Shown here one piece after another: positions 63,376 through 64,000 of a stretch of 64,000 bases of DNA. The notes below the pieces were generated by a model. The model was not told the origin of the DNA. It was given only the letters and a program-made list of their open reading frames with translations, and made no database searches. The stretch is from Halomonas shengliensis (lineage in GTDB: Bacteria > Pseudomonadota > Gammaproteobacteria > Pseudomonadales > Halomonadaceae). Within the stretch, counting starts at the first letter, position 1, and every line of letters begins with the position of its first letter. The DNA is taken from assembly GCF_900104135.1 (NCBI RefSeq), contig NZ_FNIV01000003.1, forward strand, positions 1 through 64,000, written 5' to 3'. A program made the position numbers and the translations under genes.

Positions 63376-64000
63376 AAGAGGGGAGTTTAAATGTATTGTT
63401 TATTAACCGGGGGAATGCTTTTTTTCTCAGTGATAATTCTCCCGATGAGTTTGTCTATAGGCCAACTGCGGATCATGTCTTGTGCAGAGATTCAAACGGG
63501 AACCCCACGGCTATCTACGGTGAAGACCATTGGGATTTTAACCCTTACAGGTTATCTTCCAAGAAAATTCGCGTGTTGAGCTTTGGTGACTTTGTAAAGT
63601 GTGACGATGAGGTTTTTAGGAGTAAATTATCAGAAGAAGCTAAGTTTATTCTCTATCTGCTCATGCATTTTTCCGCTAGCGGCTATCTTGGTCGGCTGAG
63701 TGCTTCAACGCTTGTTCAGTACTTTTTTCAGCTGCGGTCAATGGCCAGGTTCTGTGTGTCCAGTCTCGATAATGATCTAGCTCAGGGTATTTCCCTTTTT
63801 GATCTTTTGTCTAATAGCGCCTATTTGAGGAGCTATCTTGGGAGGAAGGATGTTGCCAAGAATCAACTTAAGCAAACATCTGCACTCCTTACTGCATTGA
63901 ATCAGATTGATATTGATGTGTTGGGTTTTGAATCGTGCCCTAAGAAGTTGTTCAACTTTGAACGGCTTGAGGACCGTCAACACCCAGTAATCCCTCCTCG
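63372..64000 (+). CDS. Third protein of the recombinase operon, N-terminal part only
   Basis: A GTG at 63372 overlaps the previous stop as GTGA, and the frame is then open for 209 codons to the end of the window. The translation starts VKEGSLNVLFINRGNAFF and includes FILYLLMHFSASGYLGRLSASTLVQYFFQLRSMARFC, which resembles the helical SAM-like core-binding domain before a recombinase catalytic domain. No catalytic motif is reached before the cut. Position and overlap suggest the third recombinase of a trio (GinC-like). An in-frame ATG-started alternative in another frame (63391-63579) is a shadow. Confidence 0.65.
   Translation, partial: MKEGSLNVLFINRGNAFFLSDNSPDEFVYRPTADHVLCRDSNGNPTAIYGEDHWDFNPYRLSSKKIRVLSFGDFVKCDDEVFRSKLSEEAKFILYLLMHFSASGYLGRLSASTLVQYFFQLRSMARFCVSSLDNDLAQGISLFDLLSNSAYLRSYLGRKDVAKNQLKQTSALLTALNQIDIDVLGFESCPKKLFNFERLEDRQHPVIPP

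Larger units (their letters stand above)
57752..64000. mobile_element. Genomic island with recombinase trio (right end outside window)
   Basis: At ~57752 GC-rich coding sequence of hrpB gives way to AT-rich DNA that continues to the window end. The segment carries transposase remnants, tandem 30-bp repeats and at least two, probably three, overlapping tyrosine-recombinase-like genes. No conserved chromosomal gene is seen in it. Layout and composition support an integrated mobile island whose body lies to the right. The exact left boundary is inferred from loss of HrpB similarity. Confidence 0.75.

Overview
The window is a contiguous piece of a GC-rich gammaproteobacterial chromosome, most likely a Halomonas-type member of the Halomonadaceae. 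The main evidence is the block gyrA-serC-pheA-tyrA/aroA (fused)-cmk-rpsA, a layout I associate with Pseudomonas-related lineages, followed by an MvaT-type H-NS protein instead of ihfB. Codon use is strongly GC-biased from about 1.6 kb to 57.75 kb and then changes abruptly to AT-rich sequence. No rRNA, tRNA or CRISPR array was found.

Region 1 (1-4.8 kb) is a biofilm module: the 3' end of a giant RTX/type I secreted adhesin, a small conserved gene, and on the minus strand lapG-lapD (periplasmic adhesin protease and its inner-membrane c-di-GMP receptor). Region 2 (4.9-23.5 kb) is mostly housekeeping: a PlsC-like acyltransferase, rdgC, a thioesterase, gyrA, the serine/aromatic amino acid operon, cmk, rpsA, an MvaT-like silencer, an AraC regulator, queC, trhP and small conserved genes. 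Region 3 (23.6-37.3 kb) carries asparaginase, a three-gene ABC/HlyD exporter, an MFS permease, an RhlE-type helicase, the pqiABC membrane-lipid transport set and a Ca2+/Na+ antiporter. Region 4 (37.6-43.4 kb) is a cyanide-insensitive-type cydAB with the cydDC assembly transporter. Region 5 (45.6-55.4 kb) is a purine scavenging block: adenine deaminase, an NCS2 purine permease, guanine deaminase, xanthine dehydrogenase xdhABC and a divergent RutR-like TetR regulator. RutR-like palindromes lie in front of xdhA and in front of the permease, which points to one purine regulon.

Region 6 (57.75-64.0 kb, running off the end) is a genomic island. It starts where the last codons of hrpB are replaced by foreign AT-rich sequence. 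It holds decayed insertion-sequence remnants (an IS3-like N-terminus joined to a broken IS630-type transposase), four perfectly phased 30-bp tandem repeats, and an overlapping operon of large tyrosine-recombinase-like genes. The first has a complete R-K-HxxR-H-Y catalytic set. The second has lost key residues and ends in a cysteine cluster. The third begins at a GTG and is cut by the window edge. This layout resembles recombinase-trio elements (RIT, Tn554, and especially GInt-type islands with ginABCD). It is the most unusual part of the window, and its cargo lies beyond the end.
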